From Flavobacteriaceae bacterium (GTDB lineage: Bacteria; Bacteroidota; Bacteroidia; Flavobacteriales; Weeksellaceae), in contig JAUNUH010000009.1 in the NCBI GenBank assembly GCA_030538275.1, forward strand, positions 69,582 through 133,581: a stretch of DNA of 64,000 bases, read 5' to 3'. The position numbers were made by a program, and so were the translations under genes. Shown in pieces: positions 36,620-47,060 of this stretch. Under the pieces are notes generated by a model. It saw nothing but the letters and a program-made list of their open reading frames with translations, was not told where the DNA came from and did not search any database. Within the stretch, counting starts at the first letter, position 1; the number at the start of each line of letters is the position of its first letter.

Positions 36620-37864
36620 TTAGTATTTTTTGAATAAAATACAAGCATTATGCCCTCCAAATCCAAAGGTATTACTCATGGCATAAATAATATTTTTCTC
36701 CACAGCTTTGTTGAAGGTGTAGTTCAATTCAGGAACTGCGGGATCTGGTGTAAAATGATTTATAGTAGGAGGAACAATGCCGTAGTATATAGCTGCTACT
36801 GTGGCAATTCCTTCTACAGCACCAGCAGCACCCAATAAATGACCTGTCATGGATTTGGTTCCGTTGAGTTGCAAATTTTTGGCATGTTCACCAAATAAAT
36901 CTATAATTCCTTTGGGCTCGGCAATATCACCCAATGGGGTAGATGTTGCGTGCATATTGATGTGATCTATCAATTCAGGTTTAATTTCGCCATCCTTCAA
37001 AGCGTTATTCATCACCAAGTAAACGCCTTTACCTTCTGGGTGTGGTGCGGTCATGTGATACGCATCAGCCGACAATCCTCCGCCAATAATTTCGGCATAG
37101 ATATGTGCTCCGCGTTCCAATGCATGGTTCAGTTCTTCTAAAACCAGGGCACCAGCTCCTTCGCCTAGTACAAATCCTTCACGGTCTTTGTCAAATGGAC
37201 GAGAGGCAGTTTTGGGATCATCGTTTCGAGTGGACATGGCGTGTAATGCATTGAAGCCGCCAACACCTGCAGCCGTTACTGCTGCTTCGGATCCACCACT
37301 TATTATAGCATCTGCCTTGCCGAGTCGTATAAGATTGAAGGCGTCTATAATAGAATTAGAAGAAGAAGCACAGGCCGAAACTGTCGTATAATTAGGCCCC
37401 ATAAAACCATATTCCATAGAAATAAGACCTGGGGTGATATCGGCAATCATTTTGGGTATAAAAAAAGGATTGAATCTAGGGATTCCGTTTCCGGTAGCAA
37501 AGTTGGACACTTCTTCTTCAAAAGTGTTCAATCCACCAATTCCCGAGCCCCAAATTACGCCAATGCGCGTTAGATCTGGATTTGATTCCAGAATTTTACT
37601 TTGAGAAACAGCCTCACGTGCAGCTACAATTCCTAATTGACCACATCGATCCATTTTCCGAATTTCCTTGCGGTCAAAATGCTCGGCTGGATCAAAGTTT
37701 TTTACTTCACAAGCAAACTTTGTCTTAAAGTTTGATGCGTCGAATAAGGTAATAGGAGCTGCGCCGCTTACACCATTCTTCAATCCTTCCCAGTATTCCG
37801 GAAACGTGTTTCCAATTGGTGTAAGCGCGCCTATTCCGGTAATTACTACCCTTTTTAGCTCCAT
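36620..37864 (-). CDS. fabF: 3-oxoacyl-ACP synthase II
   Basis: A 414-residue condensing enzyme elongating acyl-ACP with malonyl-ACP. The catalytic triad is visible: Cys165 (TVSACASSSN), His in MHATSTPLGD (about 309) and His in MTGHLLGAAG (about 346). It follows acpP by 12 bp and abuts rnc, forming a fatty-acid synthesis cluster. Confidence 0.98.
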   Translation of the reverse strand: MELKRVVITGIGALTPIGNTFPEYWEGLKNGVSGAAPITLFDASNFKTKFACEVKNFDPAEHFDRKEIRKMDRCGQLGIVAAREAVSQSKILESNPDLTRIGVIWGSGIGGLNTFEEEVSNFATGNGIPRFNPFFIPKMIADITPGLISMEYGFMGPNYTTVSACASSSNSIIDAFNLIRLGKADAIISGGSEAAVTAAGVGGFNALHAMSTRNDDPKTASRPFDKDREGFVLGEGAGALVLEELNHALERGAHIYAEIIGGGLSADAYHMTAPHPEGKGVYLVMNNALKDGEIKPELIDHINMHATSTPLGDIAEPKGIIDLFGEHAKNLQLNGTKSMTGHLLGAAGAVEGIATVAAIYYGIVPPTINHFTPDPAVPELNYTFNKAVEKNIIYAMSNTFGFGGHNACILFKKY

Positions 37865-37876
37865 AAATGGTAAATC

Positions 37877-38113
37877 TTATTTATTTACTTCTTCAATATA
37901 CTGAATCGCTTGACCTACAGTAGAAATTTTTTCTGCCTGGTCATCGGGAATTTGAATATCAAATTCTTTTTCGAATTCCATGATTAACTCTACAGTATCC
38001 AATGAATCAGCGCCTAAATCATTGGTGAAACTTGCTTCAGAAGTTACTTCACTTTCTTCTACTCCTAACTTGTCCACAATAATGGCTTTAACTCTTGATG
38101 TAATATCAGACAT
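37877..38113 (-). CDS. acpP: Acyl carrier protein
   Basis: A 78-residue acidic protein carrying fatty acyl chains on a phosphopantetheine attached to Ser37 in the motif [12 protein letters not shown]. Normal length and composition. It leads the fabF-rnc-IPExxxVDY-pyk run. On the minus strand TATTTTTG at 38138-38145 is a plausible -7 box 24 nt upstream. Confidence 0.99.
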   Translation of the reverse strand: MSDITSRVKAIIVDKLGVEESEVTSEASFTNDLGADSLDTVELIMEFEKEFDIQIPDDQAEKISTVGQAIQYIEEVNK

Positions 38114-38323
38114 AATTTTTCTTTTTTGTTAATGAGGCAAAAATATAAAACTTTATTAATATGCCATCATATTTTTAGCATCTATATATATTTCAAACGC
38201 ATCTTTTTATTTTTCCAACGGAAATTATTTTCCATTTCTTTTAAAAATGATTAAAATTAGGGAAATTAATAATGCTGTTTTTAACAAATCTTCATAAATT
38301 TACTGCTTTAAATTAATACTTGC

Positions 38324-39934
38324 ATGGAAAAAATTAAATCAGCACTTGCATCATATGGAATTTACGACGCAAAAGAAATAGTTTATAACCCTTCCTACGA
38401 ATTATTGTTTGAAGAAGAAATGAATCCCCAATTAGAAGGATTTGAAAAATCTCAACTTACAGAATTAGGAGCCGTAAATGTAATGACAGGAAAATTCACC
38501 GGTCGTTCACCTAAGGATAAGTATATTGTAAAAGACGATGTAACACGTGATACGATTTGGTGGAACACACCCGAATCTCCTAATGATAATAAACCTACTA
38601 CACAAGAAGTTTGGAACGACCTTAAAAAACTCGTTACAAATGAATTAAATGGAAAAAAATTGTATGTAGTAGATACTTTTTGTGGAGCCAATGTGGATTC
38701 TAGATTGAAAGTGAGATTTATCATGGAAGTGGCTTGGCAAGCACATTTTGTGAAAAATATGTTCATTAGACCCACAGAAGAAGAGCTTGAAAATTATGGA
38801 GAACCAGATTTTGTTGTGATGAATGGTTCCAAAGCTACCAACCCAGATTGGGAAAAACACGGATTGAATTCAGAGGTGTTTACCGTATTTAATCTTACCG
38901 AAAAAATGCAAATCATCGGTGGGACTTGGTATGGCGGAGAAATGAAAAAAGGAATTTTTGCCATGATGAACTATTATCTGCCGCTCAAGGGTATGGCCTC
39001 CATGCACTGCTCAGCCAATGTGGGTGAAGATGGTGATACTGCCGTGTTTTTTGGATTATCTGGCACAGGTAAAACCACGCTTTCTACAGACCCTAAACGC
39101 AAATTAATTGGTGATGATGAGCATGGCTGGGACGATGAAGGTGTCTTCAATTTTGAAGGTGGATGTTATGCCAAAACCATCAATCTAGACGCCGAAGCAG
39201 AACCAGATATTTTCGGAGCTATCAAAAGAGACGCACTTTTAGAAAATGTAGCGGTAGATGCCAATGGAAAAATCGATTTTGACGACGGATCTGCAACACA
39301 AAACACACGCGTTTCTTATCCTATTTATCATATAGAAAATATCGTGAAACCTGTATCTAAAGCAGGTCCTGCAAAAAAAGTAATCTTTCTTACCGCAGAT
39401 GCATTTGGGGTGATGCCACCAGTTGCCAAATTAACGCCAGAACAAACCAAATACCACTTTTTATCTGGATTTACAGCGAAATTAGCGGGTACAGAAAGAG
39501 GTGTAACTACTCCTCAGCCTACCTTTTCGGCTTGTTTTGGGGCAGCTTTCCTTTCTTTACATCCAACCAAATATGGTGAAGAATTGGTAAAGAAAATGGA
39601 AGCCAACGGCGCAACCGCTTATCTGGTAAACACCGGATGGAACGGAACCGGAAAGCGAATTTCGATCAAAGATACCCGTGGAATTATTGATGCCATTCTC
39701 GATGGCTCCATCGATAAAGTTGATACCAAAATGTTGCCAGTCTTCAACCTAGAAATCCCAACTGAATTACCTGGCGTTAACCCAGCTATTCTAGATCCAC
39801 GCGATACATACGAAAACGCAGAACAATGGAACGAAAAAGCACAGGATTTAGCAGGAAGATTTATCAAAAACTTTGAAAAATACACCGACAACGACGAAGG
39901 GAAAGCCCTTGTTGCTGCTGGACCTCAATTATAA
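38324..39934 (+). CDS. pckA: ATP-dependent phosphoenolpyruvate carboxykinase
   Basis: A 536-residue gluconeogenic enzyme converting oxaloacetate and ATP to PEP, ADP and CO2. Signatures: [11 protein letters not shown], the kinase loop [11 protein letters not shown], the metal site [21 protein letters not shown] and [14 protein letters not shown]. Length is typical. It is monocistronic, with its own terminator. The 210-bp region before it (38114-38323) is AT-rich and should hold both its promoter and that of acpP. Confidence 0.98.
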   Translation: MEKIKSALASYGIYDAKEIVYNPSYELLFEEEMNPQLEGFEKSQLTELGAVNVMTGKFTGRSPKDKYIVKDDVTRDTIWWNTPESPNDNKPTTQEVWNDLKKLVTNELNGKKLYVVDTFCGANVDSRLKVRFIMEVAWQAHFVKNMFIRPTEEELENYGEPDFVVMNGSKATNPDWEKHGLNSEVFTVFNLTEKMQIIGGTWYGGEMKKGIFAMMNYYLPLKGMASMHCSANVGEDGDTAVFFGLSGTGKTTLSTDPKRKLIGDDEHGWDDEGVFNFEGGCYAKTINLDAEAEPDIFGAIKRDALLENVAVDANGKIDFDDGSATQNTRVSYPIYHIENIVKPVSKAGPAKKVIFLTADAFGVMPPVAKLTPEQTKYHFLSGFTAKLAGTERGVTTPQPTFSACFGAAFLSLHPTKYGEELVKKMEANGATAYLVNTGWNGTGKRISIKDTRGIIDAILDGSIDKVDTKMLPVFNLEIPTELPGVNPAILDPRDTYENAEQWNEKAQDLAGRFIKNFEKYTDNDEGKALVAAGPQL

Positions 39935-39953
39935 TTTTTTTTAAATTAAACAT

Positions 39954-39984
39954 AAAACAGCTCAGATATTTTTTGGGCTGTTTT
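39954..39984 (+). terminator. Intrinsic terminator after pckA
   Basis: Stem AAAACAGCTCA/TGGGCTGTTTT (39954-39964, 39974-39984; one G-U-type mismatch) followed by a long T run. Confidence 0.85.
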
Positions 39985-40081
39985 TTTTTTTCTACCTATG
40001 CGATTTGATTTAAATACTCGATGATTTCGGATTAATTTTTGTTAAATTCGCTTATTACTGAATTTTTTATAACCGATATTT

Positions 40082-41281
40082 ATGCTCGAAAAAAAAGAAG
40101 CACAATATGAAAAAGTCGTTCTTGTAGGTCTAATCACCCAAGAACAACCTGAAGAAAAGACCAAAGAATATATGGACGAACTAGAGTTCTTGGCTTACAC
40201 CGCAGGCGCAGACACTTTGGCAAGATTTACGCAAAAAGTTACGCAACCCGATTCCAAATATTTTGTGGGAAGCGGTAAACTGGCAGAAATCAAAGATTTT
40301 GTTGTAGAAAATGAAATTGATACCATCATTTTTGATGATGAATTAACGCCATCTCAATTAAAAAATATTGAAAAATTTGTAGATAAAAAAATTATTGATC
40401 GCACCAATCTCATATTGGATATTTTTGCGCAACGAGCTCAAACTTCGTATGCTCGTACACAGGTAGAGCTGGCACAATATGAGTATATTCTACCCAGACT
40501 TACGCGCATGTGGACCCACCTTGAGCGCCAGAGGGGTGGTATTGGAATGCGTGGACCAGGTGAAACAGAAATCGAAACCGACCGCCGTATCATTCGGGAT
40601 CGAATTTCTTTGCTCAAAGGGAAATTAGAAAAAATTGATAAACAAATGGCAACTCAAAGGCAAAATCGTGGTCAATTGGTGCGGGTGGCTTTGGTGGGCT
40701 ATACAAATGTGGGAAAATCTACATTGATGAATATTTTGAGTAAATCTGATGTTTTTGCAGAGGATAAGCTATTTGCCACTTTGGATACTACTGTGCGCAA
40801 GGTAGTTATAGGAAATTTGCCATTTTTGTTGACGGATACGGTTGGGTTTATCAGAAAATTACCGACGCAGCTGGTAGAATCTTTCAAATCTACGCTAGAC
40901 GAGGTGCGTGAAGCAGATCTCATATTGCATGTGGTAGATATTTCGCATCCTGCATACGAAGACCATATTCGGTCTGTAAATGAAACGCTGAAAGAAATCA
41001 ATAGTTTGGATAAGCCCACTGTGATGGTATTCAATAAAATTGATAATCTGAGGCATTATGCAGAGGAGGAAAGTGCTACGGAGTTGGATTCTGCCGGTTT
41101 TACTGTAGATGAAATGCATAAAATGTGGGTGGCTAAATCTGCCAATCCCGGCATTTTTATTTCTGCTGAAAAGAAAATTCATCTTAATGAGCTTCGAAAA
41201 ATAATGTACGAGGAGGTGAAGAAAATTCATGAGACGCGTTTTCCTTATAATAATTATTTGTTTCAATATTATGAGGAGTAG
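40082..41281 (+). CDS. hflX: Ribosome-associated GTPase HflX
   Basis: A 399-residue GTPase that binds and can split stalled 70S ribosomes. The N-terminal HflX domain has FVGSGKLAEIKDFV and DDELTPSQLKNIE; the linker contains RGGIGMRGPGETEIETDRR; the G domain has GYTNVGKSTL (G1), DTVGFIRKLP (G3) and FNKIDN (G4). Length is normal for the family. No operon partner; a palindromic repeat follows. Confidence 0.97.
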   Translation: MLEKKEAQYEKVVLVGLITQEQPEEKTKEYMDELEFLAYTAGADTLARFTQKVTQPDSKYFVGSGKLAEIKDFVVENEIDTIIFDDELTPSQLKNIEKFVDKKIIDRTNLILDIFAQRAQTSYARTQVELAQYEYILPRLTRMWTHLERQRGGIGMRGPGETEIETDRRIIRDRISLLKGKLEKIDKQMATQRQNRGQLVRVALVGYTNVGKSTLMNILSKSDVFAEDKLFATLDTTVRKVVIGNLPFLLTDTVGFIRKLPTQLVESFKSTLDEVREADLILHVVDISHPAYEDHIRSVNETLKEINSLDKPTVMVFNKIDNLRHYAEEESATELDSAGFTVDEMHKMWVAKSANPGIFISAEKKIHLNELRKIMYEEVKKIHETRFPYNNYLFQYYEE

Positions 41282-41324
41282 CGTTTGGTAGAAGAAGTTT
41301 CAAATTTTGGGTTGAATCTTTTTG

Positions 41325-41540
41325 CGAGCTTGCAAAAGGGATAGTACCTTAAATCCTTTGTTGCGAATCTACCTTACAAGCAACGGCAATCAATATATGG
41401 AAGTATGGAATATATTGAATGCCGATTGCTTGTGTAGATTTGCGGCAAAGATTGAAGGGGATAGCCCGACCCGTCCTGATAAAGTTGTAGGAGAAATACC
41501 ATGTTTTGTTGGGAATTGAAAAACTTTGTCAGGACGGGAT
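41325..41540 (+). repeat. Large palindromic repeat element, copy B
   Basis: Occupies the gap between hflX and the atpC terminator. Left box: GATAGTACC, two variable bases, AAATCCTTTG (41340-41360). Main stem: 41354-41398 pairs with 41409-41450 (GCGAATCTAC against GTAGATTTGC, and ACAAGCAA, CAATATAT on the left). Right box: GGCAAAGATTG then AGGGGATAGCCCG (41444-41468). Then a second hairpin: CCCGTCCTGATAAAGTT (41470-41486) with AACTTTGTCAGGACGGG (41522-41538), one mismatch. Both boxes recur in copy C at 58129-58255. No protein is encoded. Confidence 0.88.
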
Positions 41541-41660
41541 TTGCCCAAAACATTTTTTTTAAAGTTTATTTTTAAATTAATTATTTAGAACTTTTTACGA
41601 TTTTTCTAATGTTGGAAATTTTGGAAAAAATGATGTTTGTTTAATAATTCTAAATAAAAA

Positions 41661-41683
41661 AAACCAACTTATTCAGTTGGTTT
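41661..41683 (-). terminator. Intrinsic terminator after atpC
   Basis: Stem AAACCAACT/AGTTGGTTT with 5-nt loop TATTC and a T run on the minus strand, 23 bp after the atpC stop. Confidence 0.85.
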
Positions 41684-41705
41684 TCAATGTTTTGTGTGTA
41701 TTAAA

Positions 41706-42005
41706 TCATTCTGCGAGAATAATACATTTGTTATTATTAAACTCTAGGATTCCTCCATCGATATTCAGATACATAATTTTTTCGTCTTTGGGAGAGAGTT
41801 CTAGTTTTCCTCCTTGGCTTTGGAATTCTACGGCATCTCTGGTATGTGTATGAATTTCGATTCGGCCAGAACCCAATGTTGACACAATTGGGGCGTGGTT
41901 TTGCAGCATTTGAAATTGTCCTTTTTTACCGGGAACGATTACGGAGTCCACTTCTCCATCAAAAATGATGTATTCTGGGGTTATGATTTGTAATTTCAGG
42001 CTCAT
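41706..42005 (-). CDS. atpC: F1 ATP synthase epsilon subunit (short form)
   Basis: A 99-residue protein matching only the N-terminal beta-sandwich domain of epsilon (LQIITPEYIIFDGEVDSVIVPGKKGQ is its core; see residues 5-30). The C-terminal helical hairpin that inhibits ATP hydrolysis in longer epsilon subunits is absent. It follows atpD by 2 bp. A separate atpDC pair, away from the other ATP synthase genes, is usual in Bacteroidota. Confidence 0.93.
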   Translation of the reverse strand: MSLKLQIITPEYIIFDGEVDSVIVPGKKGQFQMLQNHAPIVSTLGSGRIEIHTHTRDAVEFQSQGGKLELSPKDEKIMYLNIDGGILEFNNNKCIILAE

Positions 42006-42007
42006 AA

Positions 42008-43516
<1,509 letters not shown>

Positions 43517-43548
43517 TTATTAAATTAGGTACTTCGTTAAATTTTGCG

Positions 43549-43556
43549 CAAATATA
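43549..43556 (-). promoter_or_regulatory. -7 box upstream of atpD
   Basis: TATATTTG on the minus strand, an exact TAnnTTTG match, 35 nt from the atpD start codon; -33 element not clear. Confidence 0.5.
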
Positions 43557-43687
43557 GGGGAAATTTTCTTTTAAATGAATCGAATCTTAAGATTTTTATC
43601 ATATTCACAAATCTAAAGGGAGGGAAATTTGTCCTGTCCAAATCTGTATATGGCAAATCGAATGATTTTGATAAATTTGCGCAAATC

Positions 43688-44617
43688 ATGGAAGTTTTAA
43701 CACAACAATACGCTGCTTTCAATTCAGAAAAAACTGCACTCACTATTGGTATGTTTGATGGGGTGCATCGTGGGCATCAACAAATTATTGAACAACTCAA
43801 TATCTATGCAGAGCGTCATAATCAGCGTTCATGTCTTTTTACCTTTTGGCCGCATCCACGACTTGTTTTGCAAAAAGATACTGCATTGAAATTGTTGAAT
43901 ACCAAAGACGAAAAGATGCAATTGTTGCAAGGCTTTGGGTTGGATTCTATTTATTTTCAAGATTTTACTACAGATTTTTCTAAATTAAATTCGGAAGAGT
44001 TCGTTCGGGATTTTTTGGTGAATAAGTTGAATGTAGGATCCTTGGTGATTGGTCATGATCATCAATTTGGTAAAAATCGACAAGGAGATTTTAGCTCTTT
44101 GAAAGCACTTTCAAAAAAATACGGATTCGAGGTATTTCAGCTCGATGCAATTACTGAGAAAAGTTTGCCTATTAGCTCAACCAAAATCAGAAATGCGCTG
44201 ACACAAGGAGATTTGTCTTATTCCAATGAGGCGTTGGGGTATGCGTATATGATAAGTGGTGAGGTGGTTACGGGAGATGGTATAGGTCGAACTTTGGGGT
44301 TTCCGACGGTTAATTTGCAAGTTTCAACTTTGAAGCTTTTGCCGAAGGATGGTGTTTATGGAGTCACTCTAAATTGGGAGGAAAAGCTGTATTTTGGATT
44401 GCTTAATATTGGAAACAGACCCACTTTTAATGGGAGCGAACATAGAATTGAAATATATGTGCTTGATTTTGAGGGGGATTTGTATAATGAAATGCTGCAG
44501 ATCCATTTGTTGATTCGATTGCGAGATGAAATGCGTTTTGTGGATAAACAGCAATTGGTGGCACAAATTAAAAAAGATGAACAAATTTTCAGAGACTATC
44601 TGAAATCGAATTTGTAA
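43688..44617 (+). CDS. ribF: Bifunctional riboflavin kinase/FAD synthetase
   Basis: A 309-residue enzyme making FMN and FAD from riboflavin. N-terminal nucleotidyltransferase: GMFDGVHRGHQQII with the HxGH motif, and ISSTKIRNAL. C-terminal flavokinase: GRTLGFPTVNL and NIGNRPTF. The ATG at 43688 is used; a longer frame from 43544 would add 48 residues without family similarity and would run through the atpD promoter region. TAAATTTG (43672-43679) lies 8 nt upstream of the ATG and may be its -7 box. Confidence 0.96.
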   Translation: MEVLTQQYAAFNSEKTALTIGMFDGVHRGHQQIIEQLNIYAERHNQRSCLFTFWPHPRLVLQKDTALKLLNTKDEKMQLLQGFGLDSIYFQDFTTDFSKLNSEEFVRDFLVNKLNVGSLVIGHDHQFGKNRQGDFSSLKALSKKYGFEVFQLDAITEKSLPISSTKIRNALTQGDLSYSNEALGYAYMISGEVVTGDGIGRTLGFPTVNLQVSTLKLLPKDGVYGVTLNWEEKLYFGLLNIGNRPTFNGSEHRIEIYVLDFEGDLYNEMLQIHLLIRLRDEMRFVDKQQLVAQIKKDEQIFRDYLKSNL

Positions 44618-44713
44618 ATTCATATTTAGCCTTTAAATGTTAAATGTTTAACTATACAATACGAAATAGAGATATTTTTGGTGGCTTTTATTTTTTTATT
44701 TTAGAATAATTTA

Positions 44714-44721
44714 TAGATTTG
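44714..44721 (+). promoter_or_regulatory. -7 box upstream of the PUR-family gene
   Basis: TAGATTTG, an exact TAnnTTTG match, 32 nt upstream of the ATG at 44754. The rest of the 136-bp gap is AT-rich with no other signal. Confidence 0.4.
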
Positions 44722-44753
44722 TTTATAAGATTTTAACATTTAATGATATTGAG

Positions 44754-45149
44754 ATGGCTGAACAAGATTATCAAGAACAAGGCTCGCAAGATGAGATTTT
44801 TTCAAAATCATTAAGAGCTGGGAGGCGAACCTATTTTTTTGATGTAAGAGAAACGCGGGCGGGGGATTATTATTTAACCATTACCGAGAGTAAGAAAAAT
44901 TCTAATGAGGATGGTTCTTTTTACTTCAAGAAGCATAAAATTTATTTGTACAAGGAAGATTTTGAAAATTTCAAAAATTATTTAGAAGAAACGACTGATT
45001 TTATTACACGAGAAAAAGGAGATGTTGTAATTTCTGAACGACATCAATCAGATTTTTACGAAGAGGATGATAGGCAAGAGGAGCATCAAGCTGGTCTAGA
45101 CGAGGAATCTACCGAAAAATTTACCGACATCAATTTCGACGATATTTAA
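44754..45149 (+). CDS. PUR-alpha-like nucleic-acid-binding protein (DUF3276)
   Basis: A 131-residue protein of the bacterial PUR family, single-strand nucleic-acid-binding proteins widespread in Bacteroidota and Spirochaetes. The PUR repeat is seen in AGRRTYFFDVRETRAGDYYLTITESKK (only its core YFFDVRETRAGDYYLTI is diagnostic), followed by IYLYKEDFENFKNYL. The C-terminus (about 100-131) is very acidic and probably disordered. The substrate is unknown. A strong terminator follows. Confidence 0.9.
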   Translation: MAEQDYQEQGSQDEIFSKSLRAGRRTYFFDVRETRAGDYYLTITESKKNSNEDGSFYFKKHKIYLYKEDFENFKNYLEETTDFITREKGDVVISERHQSDFYEEDDRQEEHQAGLDEESTEKFTDINFDDI

Positions 45150-45174
45150 TTTTATTTCTAAAAAAAAAATTGAC

Positions 45175-45209
45175 AAATCCCTTTACGTAAGCACTTCGTA
45201 AAGGGATTT
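45175..45209 (+). terminator. Intrinsic terminator after the PUR-family gene
   Basis: 13-bp perfect stem AAATCCCTTTACG/CGTAAAGGGATTT with 9-nt loop and T run. Confidence 0.88.
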
Positions 45210-45349
45210 TTGTTTCAAAAAAAGAATCCTAATTCTGTTGTTGCTACAAATATTAAGTTTTATTTTATCATTTTCCGAAAAATTTTAACGTGTTTTTTGC
45301 ATTTGCGTAAAATATAGTGTTAACTTTACCAAACTCAAAAACTCGTAAA

Positions 45350-46210
45350 ATGAAAAAGTTAACTACTATTTTGGTAGGGATACTATCTATGGTATTCTTA
45401 CACGCCCAAGTGGGCATCGACACAGACAATCCCAATGGAGCATCGATTTTGGACATTGTTTCTCAAGAAAAAGGGGTAATGATTCCAAGAATGTCATCGG
45501 CACAAAGAGATGCAAATCTTGCTGATAACGATATCGGAACGGTACCACCTGTAGGGATTGCAAACCTAGCACTTGAACCAGGATTATTGATTTTCAATTC
45601 TACAGAAAACGCTTTTCAGTATTGGGATGGCGTGCTTTGGCGCCAGGTTTTTGTCAATACTTCTACACAGGCCGGAAATCAAGGTGCTGTAAAAGTAAAC
45701 GCACAAAACGGAGATCCGAATAATAAACCTTCGCTAACGCTTGTAGGTAGTGGAAACTCTTATGGTGCCGAAAAGGAAGTAAAATACAATTATGATTTGG
45801 TCTTTGCGCCATCGCCTACTACCAATTGGCCCGAAAATGAAACGAATCAGAGTTCAGCTTCCATCTACACCGATTATAATAATAATGGAGATTTTCGCTG
45901 GAAAGAAAATCCGGTTCCGGGTCAAGTCCATTTATGGCGTGTTATAGCCAAGGCAAGTGCAGGGGCAAATTCGAATGGTTCTGTTTTGGGTATTTTGCGT
46001 AACCCAGATTCTGGATTCGAGGTGAATTCTATTGCATTTGTACCTTCTGGTACTGCCAGTACGCCCAAAATCCTGACCTTTTATTTTTATTCAATCGCTG
46101 ATTTTGAAAGTATAGGTCCGGGCAAGGGCTACAAAATTTTGATGCAAGCCGATGTAGGTGTATCGTTGACCATTGATTCGCTTACTCGAATTTCTTTGTT
46201 CAAGGATTAG
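45350..46210 (+). CDS. Secreted protein of unknown function
   Basis: A 286-residue exported protein: signal peptide MKKLTTILVGILSMVFLHAQ, then VGIDTDNPNGASILDIVSQE and KGVMIPRMSSAQR, a beginning typical of flavobacterial secreted or surface proteins, with LIFNSTENAFQYWDGVLWRQ further on. The C-terminal half is beta-rich. No sorting domain, enzyme motif or lipobox is visible. A longer in-frame start at 45317 is rejected because the signal peptide begins at 45350. TAACTTTA at 45321-45328 may be its -7 box. Confidence 0.72.
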   Translation: MKKLTTILVGILSMVFLHAQVGIDTDNPNGASILDIVSQEKGVMIPRMSSAQRDANLADNDIGTVPPVGIANLALEPGLLIFNSTENAFQYWDGVLWRQVFVNTSTQAGNQGAVKVNAQNGDPNNKPSLTLVGSGNSYGAEKEVKYNYDLVFAPSPTTNWPENETNQSSASIYTDYNNNGDFRWKENPVPGQVHLWRVIAKASAGANSNGSVLGILRNPDSGFEVNSIAFVPSGTASTPKILTFYFYSIADFESIGPGKGYKILMQADVGVSLTIDSLTRISLFKD

Positions 46211-46234
46211 GTAAATGTACAGAATAACATGCAT

Positions 46235-47017
46235 TTAGTCAAAGGATAATCTAAGTCCGTCATAGGCTAAATGCATGTTTTTGGGTAATTCTTTTTCCAC
46301 TTCATCATAAAATCCAATATGATGACTAATATGTGTGAAATATGTTTTTTTTGGCTTGATTATTCGGGCATAATCAATCGCCTGATACAGTGTGAGATGT
46401 GAATAATGTTCGGGTGATTTTCGCAAGGCATCAATAATCAGGATGTCCAGATTTTCCAATAAAGGAAAAGTGGTTTTTGGAATCAAACTAACGTCTGTGA
46501 GATAGGCCATATTGCCGATTCTATAGCCAAATGTATCTAAACTTCCATGAATTACAGGTAGAGGTATTATTTTTTCATTCGAAATATAAAATTCCTTTTG
46601 ATCAATAGAAATGAGTTCAGCGGATGGTGCTCCGGGATATTTATTTTCTTCAAAAACATAAGGAAATCGCAATACAATCTCTTTCAAAACACGGTTTTGC
46701 GCATAAATGGGCATGTCTTTTCCAGTCAAAAAATTCAAGGGTCGTAAATCGTCCAAACCAATAATATGGTCGTTGTGTTCATGCGTAATCAAAACAGCAT
46801 CAACCTTTTCAAGATTTTCTCTTAACATTTGTTGCCTGAAGTCGGGTCCACAATCAATCAATATGTTCAGTGAACCCGCTTGTACCAGAACCGATGCGCG
46901 AAGTCTTTTGTCTTTTGGATTGTGTGAAAGACATACAGGATGCGTGCAACCTATTACAGGTACACCTTGTGAAGTTCCTGTGCCTAAAAATATGATTTGA
47001 TTCTGTTTGTCCGACAT
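46235..47017 (-). CDS. Metallo-beta-lactamase-fold hydrolase (PhnP/RNase Z-like)
   Basis: A 260-residue MBL-fold enzyme with LGTGTSQGVPVIGCTHPVC near the N-terminus, the metal motif THEHNDHIIGLDDL, and later HGSLDTFGYRIG and HISHHIGF. The N-terminal GTGTSxGxP and Cys/His set resemble PhnP-like phosphodiesterases acting on cyclic phosphates or RNA ends; the true substrate is not determined. An ATG at 47017 is used; a longer frame to 47038 adds seven residues. It is divergent from the unknown gene at 47061. Confidence 0.88.
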   Translation of the reverse strand: MSDKQNQIIFLGTGTSQGVPVIGCTHPVCLSHNPKDKRLRASVLVQAGSLNILIDCGPDFRQQMLRENLEKVDAVLITHEHNDHIIGLDDLRPLNFLTGKDMPIYAQNRVLKEIVLRFPYVFEENKYPGAPSAELISIDQKEFYISNEKIIPLPVIHGSLDTFGYRIGNMAYLTDVSLIPKTTFPLLENLDILIIDALRKSPEHYSHLTLYQAIDYARIIKPKKTYFTHISHHIGFYDEVEKELPKNMHLAYDGLRLSFD

Positions 47018-47060
47018 AATTTTGGTAAATTTACCCATTATAATTTATTCTGAAAATAAC